Below are positions 54,569-63,663 of a DNA stretch of 64,000 nucleotides, one piece after another; the first letter of the stretch is position 1; each line of letters opens with the position of its first letter. The notes beneath the pieces are model-generated. The model saw only the letters and a list, made by a program, of their open reading frames with translations, was not told the origin of the DNA and made no database searches. The position numbers and the translations under genes are program-made. Where the stretch lies: NCBI GenBank assembly GCA_945893365.1, contig CAMDED010000004.1, positions 62,001 through 126,000 of the forward strand, given 5' to 3'. The stretch comes from Candidatus Sulfopaludibacter sp. SbA3. Lineage in GTDB: Bacteria; Acidobacteriota; Terriglobia; Bryobacterales; Bryobacteraceae.

Positions 54569-55771
54569 ATGCGTTTTCTCATTGCGTTTGCCGCTTTAAC
54601 CGCAGGCCTCGCCCCGCTTATCGCCACCGATGCCAAATCCGGCCCTGTCGCCTTCCGCACGCACGTCATCGAATCGAAGGTGCCCGGCGGATACTCGGTT
54701 CTGGTTACCGACGTGAACAAGGACGGCAAGCTGGATGTGATCGGCATGACCTCTCGTCTCACCGACTTCGCCTGGTATGAGAATCCCGGCTGGGAACGCC
54801 ACGTGATGGTGAAGGACATGAAGGGTCTGGTGAACATGGCCGCGCACGACATCGATGGCGATGGCATTCCGGAGTTCGTCATCCAGAACGAATTCAGCAT
54901 GGTGGCCGCCAATAGCCCTGGGTTGGTTTGGCTGGTCAAGAGCCAGGGCGATCCGAAGCAGTCGTGGAAGATGACGAAGATCGATCAGTTGATCACCTCT
55001 CACCACGTGACGTGGGCGGATATCGACGGAGATGGGAAGAAGGAGTTGATCAACGCGCCGCTAATCGGCCCGAAGGGTCTCGCGCCGACGTACGATCAGG
55101 ATCAGGTGCCGCTCGTCTATTACCACGTGCCTGCGAATCCCGAGGGCGAGTGGAAGCGCCTGGTCATCGACGACAAGCTGAACGGCGTGCTGCATCGCGC
55201 GCGTACCGTGCAATGGACTCCGGGCAAGCGAGAGGCGATTCTGACGGCGGGTTTCGAGGGCATTATGCTGCATCGGGCGTCCGGAAAGGGCGCGAAGGTT
55301 CGCTGGGACAACACGGTTCTGTCGAAAGGCTACGAGGAGAAGGCGCCCCGGGCCGGTGCGAGCGACGTCGCGGTTGGACGCATCGGAAAGAAACGAATCC
55401 TGGCGTCGGTTCAGCCGTGGCATGGGAACGAAGTGGTGGTCTATACGCAAGAGAAGGGCGGTTGGAAGCGCAACGTGATCTTCGACAAGCTGACCGAGGG
55501 TCATGAGGTCTGCGTAGGAGACTTCAACGGAGATGGACGCGACGACATCGTGGCCGGCGATCGCGCGAGAGGCCAGATTTCCGAGTCGCATGTCTTCTTC
55601 TCCGAAGACGACGCGGGCACGAAGTGGCATCATGAGGTTCTCGATCCGAAGGGTATGTCGGCTTCGGGCTGCCAGGTGGCCGATATCAATCGCGACGGAC
55701 GGCTGGACATCGTGATGATCGGCGGCGCGACCACCAACATCAAGTGGTACGAAAACCTGGGAAGACAGTAG
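54569..55771 (+). CDS. Exported FG-GAP/VCBS repeat protein
   Basis: 401 codons from ATG 54569 with its own signal peptide (MRFLIAFAALTAGLAPLIA) and at least six VCBS/FG-GAP blades (VTDVNKDGKLDVIGM, AHDIDGDGIPEFVIQ, WADIDGDGKKELINAP, VGDFNGDGRDDIVAG, VADINRDGRLDIVMIG). TATTAT at 54557-54562 would start a leaderless mRNA at this ATG, which supports independent expression. It is in frame with the HAF-repeat gene upstream and without an intervening stop, so a 616-residue fused product is also possible. Confidence 0.75.
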   Translation: MRFLIAFAALTAGLAPLIATDAKSGPVAFRTHVIESKVPGGYSVLVTDVNKDGKLDVIGMTSRLTDFAWYENPGWERHVMVKDMKGLVNMAAHDIDGDGIPEFVIQNEFSMVAANSPGLVWLVKSQGDPKQSWKMTKIDQLITSHHVTWADIDGDGKKELINAPLIGPKGLAPTYDQDQVPLVYYHVPANPEGEWKRLVIDDKLNGVLHRARTVQWTPGKREAILTAGFEGIMLHRASGKGAKVRWDNTVLSKGYEEKAPRAGASDVAVGRIGKKRILASVQPWHGNEVVVYTQEKGGWKRNVIFDKLTEGHEVCVGDFNGDGRDDIVAGDRARGQISESHVFFSEDDAGTKWHHEVLDPKGMSASGCQVADINRDGRLDIVMIGGATTNIKWYENLGRQ

Positions 55772-56058
55772 CCGCGAGCGTATTGGTTCGTTTTCCCGGG
55801 ACGGCGAAGCCGGCGTTTTCATCACATATGGCACGGCGTTTGGCGGGTATCTTCAAGTCGAGGCGAAGCCAGGCGCCATCCCTGCGCGGCGGGGACGCAA
55901 CGGCAGCGCGTCTTGCGGGTGTGGCGCGGCCGAGCGGGTCGACTGCGGTTGGCCCATCCATTCGGGATAACGGGCGCAAGGCTCGTGCAACGGTCGCGAA
56001 CGAAATGCGCTGGCAGCCGGGCTATTTGAAGCTTGCGTTCGAAAATCGTCGCCTGAAA

Positions 56059-56493
56059 TCAGGCTTCGGGAGGAGGGGCCGGTGGCGCCATGCGCAGGCT
56101 GGTGGCGGCCATTTTACCCATGCGGTCCATGCCCATTTCAAACAGCACTTTCGCGTTCTGTACCAAAGCCGTGGAGTCTCCCTCGGTAAGGCGCGAGACG
56201 TGAAAGAAGACGTCGCGGCCGCCGCCGTCGGGGCGGATGAAGCCGAAGCCTTTGTCTTCGAAGTACTTGACGATCTGCCCGGTCTGCTCGCCGGTCGCCG
56301 ACTGTCCGCCGCCGGAATCGGAGGAGGAGCTCTGCGGCTGCGCGGGACGCCCGCTCTTGTCGCCGACCCCCTGCTTCACGAGCGCCAAATCGTCTTCGGA
56401 CCAGCTGGCTGGAGGTTTTGTTTCGCTTGGTGCCTTCATGCCCGGATTCCGCTTGAGGGCATCCTCAAATAGGCGCTTCTGTCTGGCGTTCAA
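56059..56493 (-). CDS. Cold-shock domain protein with N-terminal extension
   Basis: A 144-residue protein. A Ser/Gln/Gly-rich leader (about 20-68) precedes one cold-shock domain (GQIVKYFEDKGFGFIRPDGG, DVFFHVSRL) with RNP1 KGFGFIRP at 81-88 and RNP2 DVFFHVS at 94-100. It binds single-stranded RNA/DNA. The extension is unusual for a CspA-type protein, which is about 70 residues. It follows the DUF3553-like gene on the same strand and is downstream of the his operon. Confidence 0.85.
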   Translation of the reverse strand: MNARQKRLFEDALKRNPGMKAPSETKPPASWSEDDLALVKQGVGDKSGRPAQPQSSSSDSGGGQSATGEQTGQIVKYFEDKGFGFIRPDGGGRDVFFHVSRLTEGDSTALVQNAKVLFEMGMDRMGKMAATSLRMAPPAPPPEA

Positions 56494-56517
56494 TCGCGAA
56501 TTCCTCGATTGGTCAAC

Positions 56518-56751
56518 TCATTCCGCCACTGCCACAGCGGCCGGAGCCGCTTTGGCCTTCCGCGCGCGGGCCCGCTTCTCAGCCGGAGGCTGACGGTCGC
56601 TCTTCTTCAACGACGCCACGACCATGGTGGTGACAAACTTCTTCTCTCCGTGGTCGTCAAACTTTATAACGATTCGTTCTTCTGTACTTATCATTACGGT
56701 TCCAAGTCCGAACTTTGCATGCTCGACTTGATTTCCCGGATTATACGCCAT
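56518..56751 (-). CDS. Small DUF3553/CarD-tudor-like protein
   Basis: A 77-residue protein (MAYNPGNQVEHAKFGLGTVMIS, EERIVIKFDDHGEKKFVTTMV) with a five-strand tudor-like core, as at the C-terminus of UvrD/PcrA and the N-terminus of CarD, and a basic Ala/Lys/Arg tail. It probably binds nucleic acid or RNA polymerase. It lies between hisH and the cold-shock gene. Confidence 0.6.
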   Translation of the reverse strand: MAYNPGNQVEHAKFGLGTVMISTEERIVIKFDDHGEKKFVTTMVVASLKKSDRQPPAEKRARARKAKAAPAAVAVAE

Positions 56752-56797
56752 GAATTAGCCTCGGCAAATGGAATTCCCCTATATGCATTGTAGCGCA

Positions 56798-57391
56798 TCA
56801 GAGATCCACGAAATTCTTCACGATGCCTAGCCCGGCGGCGCCGGATTTTTCCGGATGAAACTGCACTCCGAAAATGTTGCCGGCCTCAAGCACCGCCGTG
56901 TATGGCGTCATGTACGTGCAGGTTGCGGCCGTCGCGGCGCACTGCGGTACGTAGTAGCTGTGCGCGAAATAGAGATACGGCCGGTCGCCGATTCCCGCTA
57001 GAAGACGCGACGGAGCCACCGCATCTATCTGGTTCCACCCCATGTGCGGCACGCGCGCCTCGGCTGGGAAGCGGCGCACCGTACCTTCAAATAACCCCAA
57101 CCCGCGGGCCTCCGGAGCTTCCTCGCTCGCGTCGAACAATGCCTGTAAGCCGAGACAGATTCCGAGAAACGGCACTCCCGCCCGCAGGCGTTCGAGCAGA
57201 GTTTCGCGCACTCCAAGTTCGTCCAGAGCCCGCATGATCTGGCCGAAGTGGCCTACGCCCGGCAAGAGAATCTTCGCCGCCGCGCCGAGGCCTTCCGAAT
57301 CGCGCACAAGCGAATAGGCCGCGCCGATCTCGCCCAGCGTATTCTCGACCGAGCGCAGATTGCCCGCGCCGTAGTCGAACACCGCGATCAC
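56798..57391 (-). CDS. hisH: Imidazole glycerol phosphate synthase, glutaminase subunit
   Basis: A 197-residue glutamine amidotransferase class I. Nucleophile Cys79 (GICLGLQALF), His179 and Glu181 (FGVQFHPEKSG) complete the triad. With HisF it makes imidazole glycerol phosphate and AICAR from PRFAR. HisF and HisA are not in this window, so they must be encoded elsewhere. It is the last his gene of the operon, 13 bases after hisB. Confidence 0.93.
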   Translation of the reverse strand: MIAVFDYGAGNLRSVENTLGEIGAAYSLVRDSEGLGAAAKILLPGVGHFGQIMRALDELGVRETLLERLRAGVPFLGICLGLQALFDASEEAPEARGLGLFEGTVRRFPAEARVPHMGWNQIDAVAPSRLLAGIGDRPYLYFAHSYYVPQCAATAATCTYMTPYTAVLEAGNIFGVQFHPEKSGAAGLGIVKNFVDL

Positions 57392-57404
57392 AACAACACC
57401 TTTC

Positions 57405-57992
57405 TCACAACAACCCCTTGGTCGACGGAAGCTGATCCTTCAGCCGCGCATCCTTTGAGCAGGCGTACTTCATCGCGCGCGCGAAACATTTGAATACGGC
57501 TTCAATCTTGTGGTGGTTCGAGCGGCCATAGAGCACCTTGACGTGCAGATTCGCGCAGGCATGGTTGACGAATCCGCCAAAGAAATCCTCGACGAGCTCC
57601 GTCTGTAGATCGCCCACCAGCCGTACCTTCACGCGGTCCTTGTAGACGAGCGCCGGTCGCCCGCCGAGGTCGAGCGCCACCACGGCCAGCGTCTCATCCA
57701 TGGGCAGAACGAAGTAGCCGGCGCGATTGATGCCGCGGCGGTCACCCAGCGCCTTTGAAAACAACTGCCCGAGCACGATGCCCGCGTCTTCCACCGTGTG
57801 GTGCTGATCCACGTCCAGGTCGCCATCGGCCTTCAGCGTGAGGTCGAAGCCGCCGTGCTTGGCGAACAACTCGAGCATGTGGTCGAGGAACCGGATGCCC
57901 GTCGAAATCTCGTACGTGCCTCGTCCTTCGATCTTGAGGCTTCCCTTGATGCGGGTCTCCTTCGTGTCGCGTTGAATGGTGGCGCTTCTCAT
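57405..57992 (-). CDS. hisB: Imidazoleglycerol-phosphate dehydratase
   Basis: 195 residues from ATG 57992. Both manganese-binding halves are present ([55 protein letters not shown]). It lacks the fused HAD phosphatase found in E. coli HisB; that activity may come from the HAD gene directly upstream. The start overlaps the HAD stop by 4 bases. Confidence 0.93.
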   Translation of the reverse strand: MRSATIQRDTKETRIKGSLKIEGRGTYEISTGIRFLDHMLELFAKHGGFDLTLKADGDLDVDQHHTVEDAGIVLGQLFSKALGDRRGINRAGYFVLPMDETLAVVALDLGGRPALVYKDRVKVRLVGDLQTELVEDFFGGFVNHACANLHVKVLYGRSNHHKIEAVFKCFARAMKYACSKDARLKDQLPSTKGLL

Positions 57993-58657
57993 GCGGGGAG
58001 CACGGCCTCCAATTGATTGATGTCTTCGAGGATGGCGATCGCCTGTTCGGATTCGAACAGGCTGACCAATTCCGGTGACTTCCCAGCGGCGATCCCAACG
58101 AACGGAACTCCGGCCGCGCGCGCGCAACGGGCATCGTCGACCGTGTCGCCCACATACCATTTCGCGCGATCCGGCATCAGGGTCCCGATCAGGTGGAGTC
58201 CCTCCGGATCGGGTTTGTGCCTGGAGACTTCACCCGAGCCGACAATGGGATCGAAACGCAGTTCCGGCGCGAAGCGGCCCAGCGTATATTCGGCTTCCCA
58301 CTTCTCGCGTCCCGTATAGACAGCCAAATCGAATCGAAGACTGAGGCGATCGAACAGGCCGTTGCCGGCAATCCAGCGTTCTCGCAGGATCAAACCGTCC
58401 GTGCCGTTGCCGTGAAAGATCGACTGGAAGTGGCGGACCACATCCCCGTATTCAACCGCTACACCGCGGTCGCGAATGATCGCCGTCGAGAGCTTCCAGT
58501 CGTCGTTCCAGCCTCCGCGATTCTTCCAGTCCTGAATGTGCTCGCGGCTGATTCTCGCGCCCGCGAAGTGTTCCACCGTGCGCTGGATGGCCTCGCGATA
58601 CGACTCGCGAACGTCCACCAGAACGCCGTCCATGTCGAAGACGATCAGACCTTTCAC
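57989..58657 (-). CDS. HAD-IA family hydrolase, candidate histidinol-phosphatase
   Basis: A 222-residue HAD phosphatase. Nucleophile/acid DMDGV (D8, D10), a mid motif CTGRE-like ([12 protein letters not shown]), Lys in HKPDPEGL, and [14 protein letters not shown] near the end. It sits between hisC and hisB with 4-base overlaps on both sides. Histidine synthesis needs a histidinol-phosphatase, and the HisB here lacks that domain, so this is the best candidate. Members of this HAD subgroup (TIGR01548-like) are seen in other his operons. Confidence 0.8.
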   Translation of the reverse strand: MKGLIVFDMDGVLVDVRESYREAIQRTVEHFAGARISREHIQDWKNRGGWNDDWKLSTAIIRDRGVAVEYGDVVRHFQSIFHGNGTDGLILRERWIAGNGLFDRLSLRFDLAVYTGREKWEAEYTLGRFAPELRFDPIVGSGEVSRHKPDPEGLHLIGTLMPDRAKWYVGDTVDDARCARAAGVPFVGIAAGKSPELVSLFESEQAIAILEDINQLEAVLPA

Positions 58658-59742
58658 CGGCTTTCTCCCGCTCCTTGCCAGATCTCTCCCAGCGCCTGTA
58701 GAAACCGCCTGATCTGCTCGCGCGTGCCTACCGTGACGCGCACCGAACCCTTGATCTCGTAGCTGCGATCCCGAACCAGAACGCCTTTCTCCCGCAGGCG
58801 GTCGCGAACCTCGATGGAACGGTTCCCGATCCGCATCAGAATGAAATTCGCCTGGCTCGGAATGTAGGGGATTCCAAGCTTCTCGAGACCAACGGCGAGC
58901 AATTCACGCGCGGCCAGTACCTCGGTAACGTAACTTTCGATGTAGGCTGTGTCGCGGACCGCTTCGAGCGCCGCCAGAACCGCGAGCGAGTTCACGCTGT
59001 ACGGCGATTGCGCCTTATGCATAAAGGAAATATTGGCTTCGTTCGAGAACAGGCAGCCGAGGCGCATGGCCGCCATTCCATAGACCTTCGAAAAGGTGCG
59101 GCTCACAAACAGGTTCGGGAAAGCCCCGATCGATCCGAGTGCCGTCACGCCGCAGAATTCGTAATAGGCTTCGTCGATCAGCACCGCCGCTCCCTTCGCC
59201 TTCCTGAGAATCCGTTCGATGTCCCTGAGTCCAACGCCCGTTCCGGTTGGGTTGTTCGGATTCGAAATCAGGATCGCTCGCGTCTCGGGCTTGATGGCCG
59301 CGAGAAGCTCTTCGATCGGAAATGCCAAGTCGCCAGCGCTGTACGGAATCTCGCGAATCGAAGCTCCGGCCACCTGCGCGTAGAAGCGATACATCGCATA
59401 GGCCGGATGCAGAACGACGACGTCGTCCTCGTCATCGACGTACGTGTTGATCAGTACCTGAATGGCTTCGTCGGTGCCGTTCGTGAGAAGGAACTGCCCG
59501 GCGTCCACCCGGAAGTGCGCCGATAAGGCGGCTTTCACTTCGCTGTACTCGGGATAGACCGCCAGACCTTCCGCGCTCAGCCGTTCGCGCAAAAACTCGA
59601 TAACGCGCGCCGAGCAGCCGACGGTGTTCTCGTTAAAGTCCAGGCGCAGCTTGCCCGCGCGCCCGCCCGTGGGCGGAGAGTACGGGGCCATGTCGAGCAC
59701 GGCCTTTCGCGGCCGCGGACAGCCCTTGGGGATTCTAGACAC
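58654..59742 (-). CDS. hisC: Histidinol-phosphate aminotransferase
   Basis: 362 residues from GTG 59742, which overlaps the last codons of hisD; a longer frame upstream is inside hisD and unlikely. Fold-type I PLP enzyme with Asp190 (AVLIDEAYYEF) and PLP Lys219 (SRTFSKVYGMAAMRLG). Substrate-side residues such as NPNNPTG are present. It transaminates imidazole acetol phosphate with glutamate. It overlaps the HAD gene by 4 bases. Confidence 0.92.
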   Translation of the reverse strand: MSRIPKGCPRPRKAVLDMAPYSPPTGGRAGKLRLDFNENTVGCSARVIEFLRERLSAEGLAVYPEYSEVKAALSAHFRVDAGQFLLTNGTDEAIQVLINTYVDDEDDVVVLHPAYAMYRFYAQVAGASIREIPYSAGDLAFPIEELLAAIKPETRAILISNPNNPTGTGVGLRDIERILRKAKGAAVLIDEAYYEFCGVTALGSIGAFPNLFVSRTFSKVYGMAAMRLGCLFSNEANISFMHKAQSPYSVNSLAVLAALEAVRDTAYIESYVTEVLAARELLAVGLEKLGIPYIPSQANFILMRIGNRSIEVRDRLREKGVLVRDRSYEIKGSVRVTVGTREQIRRFLQALGEIWQGAGESR

Positions 59743-60991
59743 GGCGCGTCTTCTCCGTTCTGGCTTCAACCGACCGTGCGTGCGCCTCCAGCCCTTCGGC
59801 GCGGGCAAGAGTCGTAATGACCGGCGCGAGCGCGCGCAATCCGGCCGCGCTGAGTTCCTGTACCGAAATCACCTTTACAAAATCGCATACGGAAAGTCCC
59901 CCGCGAATGCGCGCTGCCCCGCCCGTGGGCAACACATGATTCGGTCCCGAGCAGTAGTCTCCGGCCGCTTCGGGGCTGTGCGGTCCAATGAAGACGCTGC
60001 CCGCGTGGCGGACGCTCGCAAGCAGCGAATCGTTCGGAATGCTGAGATGCTCGGGTGCGAAGCGATTCGAGATCTCGATACCTTCCTCGATGCTGCGCAC
60101 CAGGATAATGGCGCTGTTCCGGTCGATGGCTTGGCGCGCCACTGCCGCCGTCGGCAGATCCGCGAGCCGCGTTTCAATCGCTTCCGCCACGGCCTTCGCA
60201 AATTCCCGTGAAGGCGTAAGCAGGACCGCGGCGGCATCGGCATCGTGCTCCGCCTGCGCCAGCATGTCGGCGGCAATGTATTGCGGATCGCCGTCCGCGG
60301 CGATAATCAGGATCTCGGTCGGCCCCGCGACAAAATCGATGCCCACCTCCCCCGCGAGCAGCTTCTTCGCGGCCGCCACATAGATGTTGCCGGGACCCAC
60401 GATGCGGTCCGCCTTCGGAATCGTCTTCGTGCCATAGGCAAACGCGGCGATGGCGTGCGCTCCGCCCATCCGGAAGACGTGTGTTGCGCCGGTCAGTTTC
60501 GCCGCGCCGTAGATTTCGGGCACGGGCCGCGGCGACGCCACGGAAATTTGCGTGACGCCCGCGACCACGGCGGGAATCACGGTCATCATCAGCGTCGAGG
60601 GCAGAGGATAGCGGCCCGATGGAATATAGGCGGCCACCGAATCGAGCGGCCGCACAATCTGGCCGACCCGCAAACCCGGCGCGATGTTTCGGAATTTCCC
60701 GGCCGGAAGCTGCATCTCCGCAAACGCGCGGATGTTTGCGGAAGCTTGCTCCATGGCCGCGCGGAACTCCGGTGAAAGCGCGCGCACGGCCCGGTCGAGC
60801 AGGCGCCCCTCCACCCGTACGCTGCCCCCCGCAAATCCGTCGAAACGCTTCGCATAATCGAGCACCGCCTCGTCGCCGCGCTTGCGGACGTCTTCGAGAA
60901 TGGGGCGGACGGCCGTCACCGCCTCGTCCATGCGGTGGGCGCGCGGGCCGAGGACGCGGTCGATCCTGCGGGTTGAAAGGATTCGGATCAT
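59735..60991 (-). CDS. hisD: Histidinol dehydrogenase
   Basis: A 418-residue enzyme. Conserved segments include GRYPLPSTLMMTVIPA, GPGNIYVAAAKKLLAG, AQAEHDADAAAVLL and the zinc ligands around GPTEILI and FAPEHLS. It makes the last two NAD-dependent oxidations to histidine. It follows hisG after 3 bases and its end overlaps the hisC start. Confidence 0.94.
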   Translation of the reverse strand: MIRILSTRRIDRVLGPRAHRMDEAVTAVRPILEDVRKRGDEAVLDYAKRFDGFAGGSVRVEGRLLDRAVRALSPEFRAAMEQASANIRAFAEMQLPAGKFRNIAPGLRVGQIVRPLDSVAAYIPSGRYPLPSTLMMTVIPAVVAGVTQISVASPRPVPEIYGAAKLTGATHVFRMGGAHAIAAFAYGTKTIPKADRIVGPGNIYVAAAKKLLAGEVGIDFVAGPTEILIIAADGDPQYIAADMLAQAEHDADAAAVLLTPSREFAKAVAEAIETRLADLPTAAVARQAIDRNSAIILVRSIEEGIEISNRFAPEHLSIPNDSLLASVRHAGSVFIGPHSPEAAGDYCSGPNHVLPTGGAARIRGGLSVCDFVKVISVQELSAAGLRALAPVITTLARAEGLEAHARSVEARTEKTRRV

Positions 60992-60994
60992 TCG

Positions 60995-61864
60995 TTACAT
61001 CACGATCTTGTTCAGCGGATATTCGACGATGCCCTGCGCTCCGGCCTGCTTCAGGCGCGGGATGATGTCGCGCACGGTGGTTTCATCCAGAATCGTATTC
61101 ACCGCGAGCCATTCGTCGTCGCTCAAGTGCGAGATCGTGGGACGCTTCAGAGCCGGCAGCACGGCCAGCACATCCTGCAGCCGCTCTTTGTGAACGTTGA
61201 GCATGAGACCCACTTTGCCGAGAGCGTTGATCGCGCCGTCGAGCAGCATCTTCATGTCTTCGAGTTTGCGCCGCTTCGCCGGATCCAGCCAGGATTGCTT
61301 GTTGGCGATGAGCTGCGTATTCGATTCGAGCACCGTGTCGATAATCTTGAGCTTGTTCGCGCGCAGAGAGGAGCCGGTCTCGGTCACTTCGACGATCGCG
61401 TCCGCGAGCACGGGAGGCTTAACCTCGGTCGCGCCCCAGCTGAATTCGACCTTCGCCGAAACGCCGTTCGCGGCGAGATAGCGCTTTGTGGTCGCCACCA
61501 GTTCCGTCGCGATGATCTTGCCTTCCAGGTCTTTCACCGAATGGAACGGAGACGATTCCGGAACGGCCAGCACCCAGCGCACTTTGCCGAAACTCTGCTT
61601 CGCGTAGACCAGATCCGCCACGGCTTCGACGTCGGCCGCATTTTCTTCCACCCAGTCGCGGCCCGTGAGGCCCGCGTCGAGAATCCCGTCCTCCACGTAG
61701 CGCGCCATTTCCTGCGCGCGAATCAGCATGCATTCGATCTCCGGATCGTCGATCGCCGGGAAATAGGAACGGCTGCCGACGCTGATGTAGTAGCCTGCTT
61801 TTCGGAAAAGCTCCACGGTCGCGTTTTCGAGACTGCCTTTGGGAATACCGAGCTTGAGCGTCAT
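60995..61864 (-). CDS. hisG: ATP phosphoribosyltransferase, long form
   Basis: 289 residues, the long (HisG_L) type with an N-terminal periplasmic-binding-like fold ([39 protein letters not shown]) and a C-terminal ACT-like regulatory domain ([19 protein letters not shown]). It catalyses the first, feedback-controlled step. No HisZ is needed by this form. It overlaps hisI by 4 bases. Confidence 0.93.
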   Translation of the reverse strand: MTLKLGIPKGSLENATVELFRKAGYYISVGSRSYFPAIDDPEIECMLIRAQEMARYVEDGILDAGLTGRDWVEENAADVEAVADLVYAKQSFGKVRWVLAVPESSPFHSVKDLEGKIIATELVATTKRYLAANGVSAKVEFSWGATEVKPPVLADAIVEVTETGSSLRANKLKIIDTVLESNTQLIANKQSWLDPAKRRKLEDMKMLLDGAINALGKVGLMLNVHKERLQDVLAVLPALKRPTISHLSDDEWLAVNTILDETTVRDIIPRLKQAGAQGIVEYPLNKIVM

Positions 61865-62259
61865 GCCTTCCCTCCGTGAAGCGTGCTCCCGTATACGGAG
61901 GCCGGATCGTAGGCTCGCTCATCGGTTACAGACCAGTCGCCGTCCTCGCCCAGCGTGCGATAGAAGCAGCTTTCATAACCGTCGTGACAGACGCCGGGTC
62001 CCAGGGCGTCGACGCGAATCAGCAGGGCGTCGCGGTCGCAATCGGTCGAAATACTCTTGACCACCAGCCGGTGGCCGGAGGTTTCGCCTTTCAGCCAAAG
62101 CTTGTTGCGGGAACGGCTGAAGAACGTGGCGTAACCGGTTTCAACCGTCTTGCGGTACGCCTCTTCGTTCATGAACCCGACCATCAGAACGCGGCCCGAA
62201 GCGTTGTCCTGAATGACGGCTGCGATCAAGCCGTCGAGTTTCGTAAAGTCCAAATCCAT
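61861..62259 (-). CDS. hisI: Phosphoribosyl-AMP cyclohydrolase
   Basis: 132 residues from ATG 62259. Zn and Mg sites are visible ([18 protein letters not shown]-type region, then [15 protein letters not shown]). It lacks the C-terminal HisE pyrophosphohydrolase, so hisE must be separate. It is the first structural gene after the leader and attenuator; the ATG at 62298 lies in the terminator and is not used. Confidence 0.92.
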   Translation of the reverse strand: MDLDFTKLDGLIAAVIQDNASGRVLMVGFMNEEAYRKTVETGYATFFSRSRNKLWLKGETSGHRLVVKSISTDCDRDALLIRVDALGPGVCHDGYESCFYRTLGEDGDWSVTDERAYDPASVYGSTLHGGKA

Positions 62260-62286
62260 ACGTAGTCCAATAAGTGCCGGTCCAAT

Positions 62287-62314
62287 AAAAAAGCCCACCG
62301 TACCTTCGGCGGGC
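62287..62314 (-). terminator. Intrinsic terminator of the his attenuator
   Basis: On the minus strand GCCCGCC pairs with GGTGGGC (7 bp including one G-U) around an 8-base loop, followed by six T residues (62292-62287). It stands between the leader peptide and hisI, where an attenuator terminator is expected. Confidence 0.85.
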
Positions 62315-62356
62315 GCCCCTTCAAAAAGTTGGAAAAATATTTCAGGAGTGCGCCCG

Positions 62357-62410
62357 CTAGTTGATGCAAACGAAACCGTGGTGATGATGCGGGACGCGCG
62401 CTGGTAGCAT
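62357..62410 (-). CDS. hisL: Histidine operon leader peptide
   Basis: 17 residues, MLPARVPHHHHGFVCIN, ending in TAG immediately before segment 2 of the attenuator. The four consecutive His codons (CAT CAT CAC CAC) are the sensing element: uncharged tRNA-His would stall the ribosome there. It is too short for routine gene finding. The mRNA would be nearly leaderless from the TATACT box. Confidence 0.85.
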   Translation of the reverse strand: MLPARVPHHHHGFVCIN

Positions 62411-62430
62411 AAGAATTAAGAGTATATCAC

Positions 62431-63663
62431 ATGAAATTCATCGCTCTGAACCTGGCCATTGCCGCGGCGGCGCTGTCACACGCTGGGGATCCGGGCGTAG
62501 CTCTCAACAAAATGCTCGCCGCGGAAACCGGCAAGCGCTTCAAGCTGAGCTTTGAGTTTCGCAACCGGATGGAGACGCGGACGGGCAACAATTTCGGCCG
62601 CGACGTGAACCTGCGGAATCCGTTGACGCGCATCCGCATCGGCGCGGAGTGGAGGCCCGCGCCGTGGTTGAAGCTGTCGGCAATGGGTCAGGATTCCCGC
62701 GCCCCCTTCTACGGCAGGGCCGCGCCCACTTCCGCGCGAGACACGATGGACGCTCAGGAAAGTTACCTTGAATTCTTTCCCGATGCAAAGCGCGGTTTCG
62801 GTGCGATGATCGGGAGGCAAATGACCTCCCTTGGAGAAGGCCGGCTGATCGGCGTTCTGCAGTGGGTCAATACGGCGCGTACTTACGATGGGGCGCGGAT
62901 CTACTATCGGCTGCCGCGCGCGCGCCTGGAGCTTCTGATGATCTCGGTGGCCAAGGTGCGGCCCGACGAATACAATCGCCCCGGTCTTGGAGACCGCCTG
63001 TGGGGGATGTACGACACCTTCAATAACCTCATTCCAAAGGGTACCGTCGAGGCCTATGTCTTGCGCCGGGACCAAAACAGGCCTGGCGGATTTACGGGTG
63101 TGGGGACGATCGGCATCAACACCTTTGGCGGCCGCGCGGTGGGACCGCTACCGCAGAAGTTCAAGTACAATCTTGAAGGCACCGTACAGACGGGCCACGT
63201 GGGATCGGCAACGCATCGCGGCCTTGGATGGTATTCCGCGGTATCGAGAACCATACCGATCAAGTACTCGCTCGACCTGTCGATCGAGTACAAGTACGCC
63301 TCCGGAACCAGGGACCCGGCCGGGTCGCGCAGCGGGACCTTTGATCAGCTCTACGCCGCGAATCACGACAAATTCGGACATGCCGACCTGTTCGGATGGC
63401 GAAATGTTCACGGTCTCAGGTCGTTCGACACCTTGCGGATCGGCAAGAACCTGGCGCTGAACTTCATGTACGACAATCTGTGGCTGGCAAGCCCCCGGGA
63501 CGCGCTATACAACTTGCAGGGCCGCGCGATCGCCCAATCGATAACTGGAACGGCAGGCCGCCATGTGGGCCAGGAGGCCGATGTATTCGCGGTGCGGAAG
63601 TGGGTCACATCGAGATTCATAAGCCGTAGAACTGGACATGCTTACGACGTCAACAGAGGATGA
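62431..63663 (+). CDS. Alginate-export-family porin, C-terminus possibly altered
   Basis: A 410-residue protein with a signal peptide (MKFIALNLAIAAAALSHA) and the beta-barrel pattern of the alginate_exp family (LSFEFRNRMETRTGNNFG, PLTRIRIGAEWRPAPWLKLS, GAMIGRQMTSLGEGRLIG, GRHVGQEADVFAV). The last ~20 residues (RKWVTSRFISRRTGHAYDVNRG) do not end in an aromatic strand as expected, so the last barrel strands may have been lost by a frameshift or deletion near 63590. It is divergent from the his leader and overlaps the DUF4265 gene by 26 bases. Confidence 0.7.
   Translation: MKFIALNLAIAAAALSHAGDPGVALNKMLAAETGKRFKLSFEFRNRMETRTGNNFGRDVNLRNPLTRIRIGAEWRPAPWLKLSAMGQDSRAPFYGRAAPTSARDTMDAQESYLEFFPDAKRGFGAMIGRQMTSLGEGRLIGVLQWVNTARTYDGARIYYRLPRARLELLMISVAKVRPDEYNRPGLGDRLWGMYDTFNNLIPKGTVEAYVLRRDQNRPGGFTGVGTIGINTFGGRAVGPLPQKFKYNLEGTVQTGHVGSATHRGLGWYSAVSRTIPIKYSLDLSIEYKYASGTRDPAGSRSGTFDQLYAANHDKFGHADLFGWRNVHGLRSFDTLRIGKNLALNFMYDNLWLASPRDALYNLQGRAIAQSITGTAGRHVGQEADVFAVRKWVTSRFISRRTGHAYDVNRG

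Larger units (their letters stand above)
62287..62426 (-). promoter_or_regulatory. His operon leader: promoter, attenuator segments 1-4
   Basis: A TATACT -10 box (62426-62421) precedes the leader ATG by 10 bases. Downstream, segment 1 (GCGTCCCGC, 62397-62389) can pair with segment 2 (GCGGGCGC, 62357-62350) with one bulge. Segment 2 can instead pair perfectly over 8 bp with segment 3 (GCGCCCGC, 62316-62309), and segment 3 overlaps the terminator stem. Ribosome stalling at the His codons would cover segment 1, let 2 pair with 3, and prevent termination. No promoter -35 box is clear. Confidence 0.8.
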
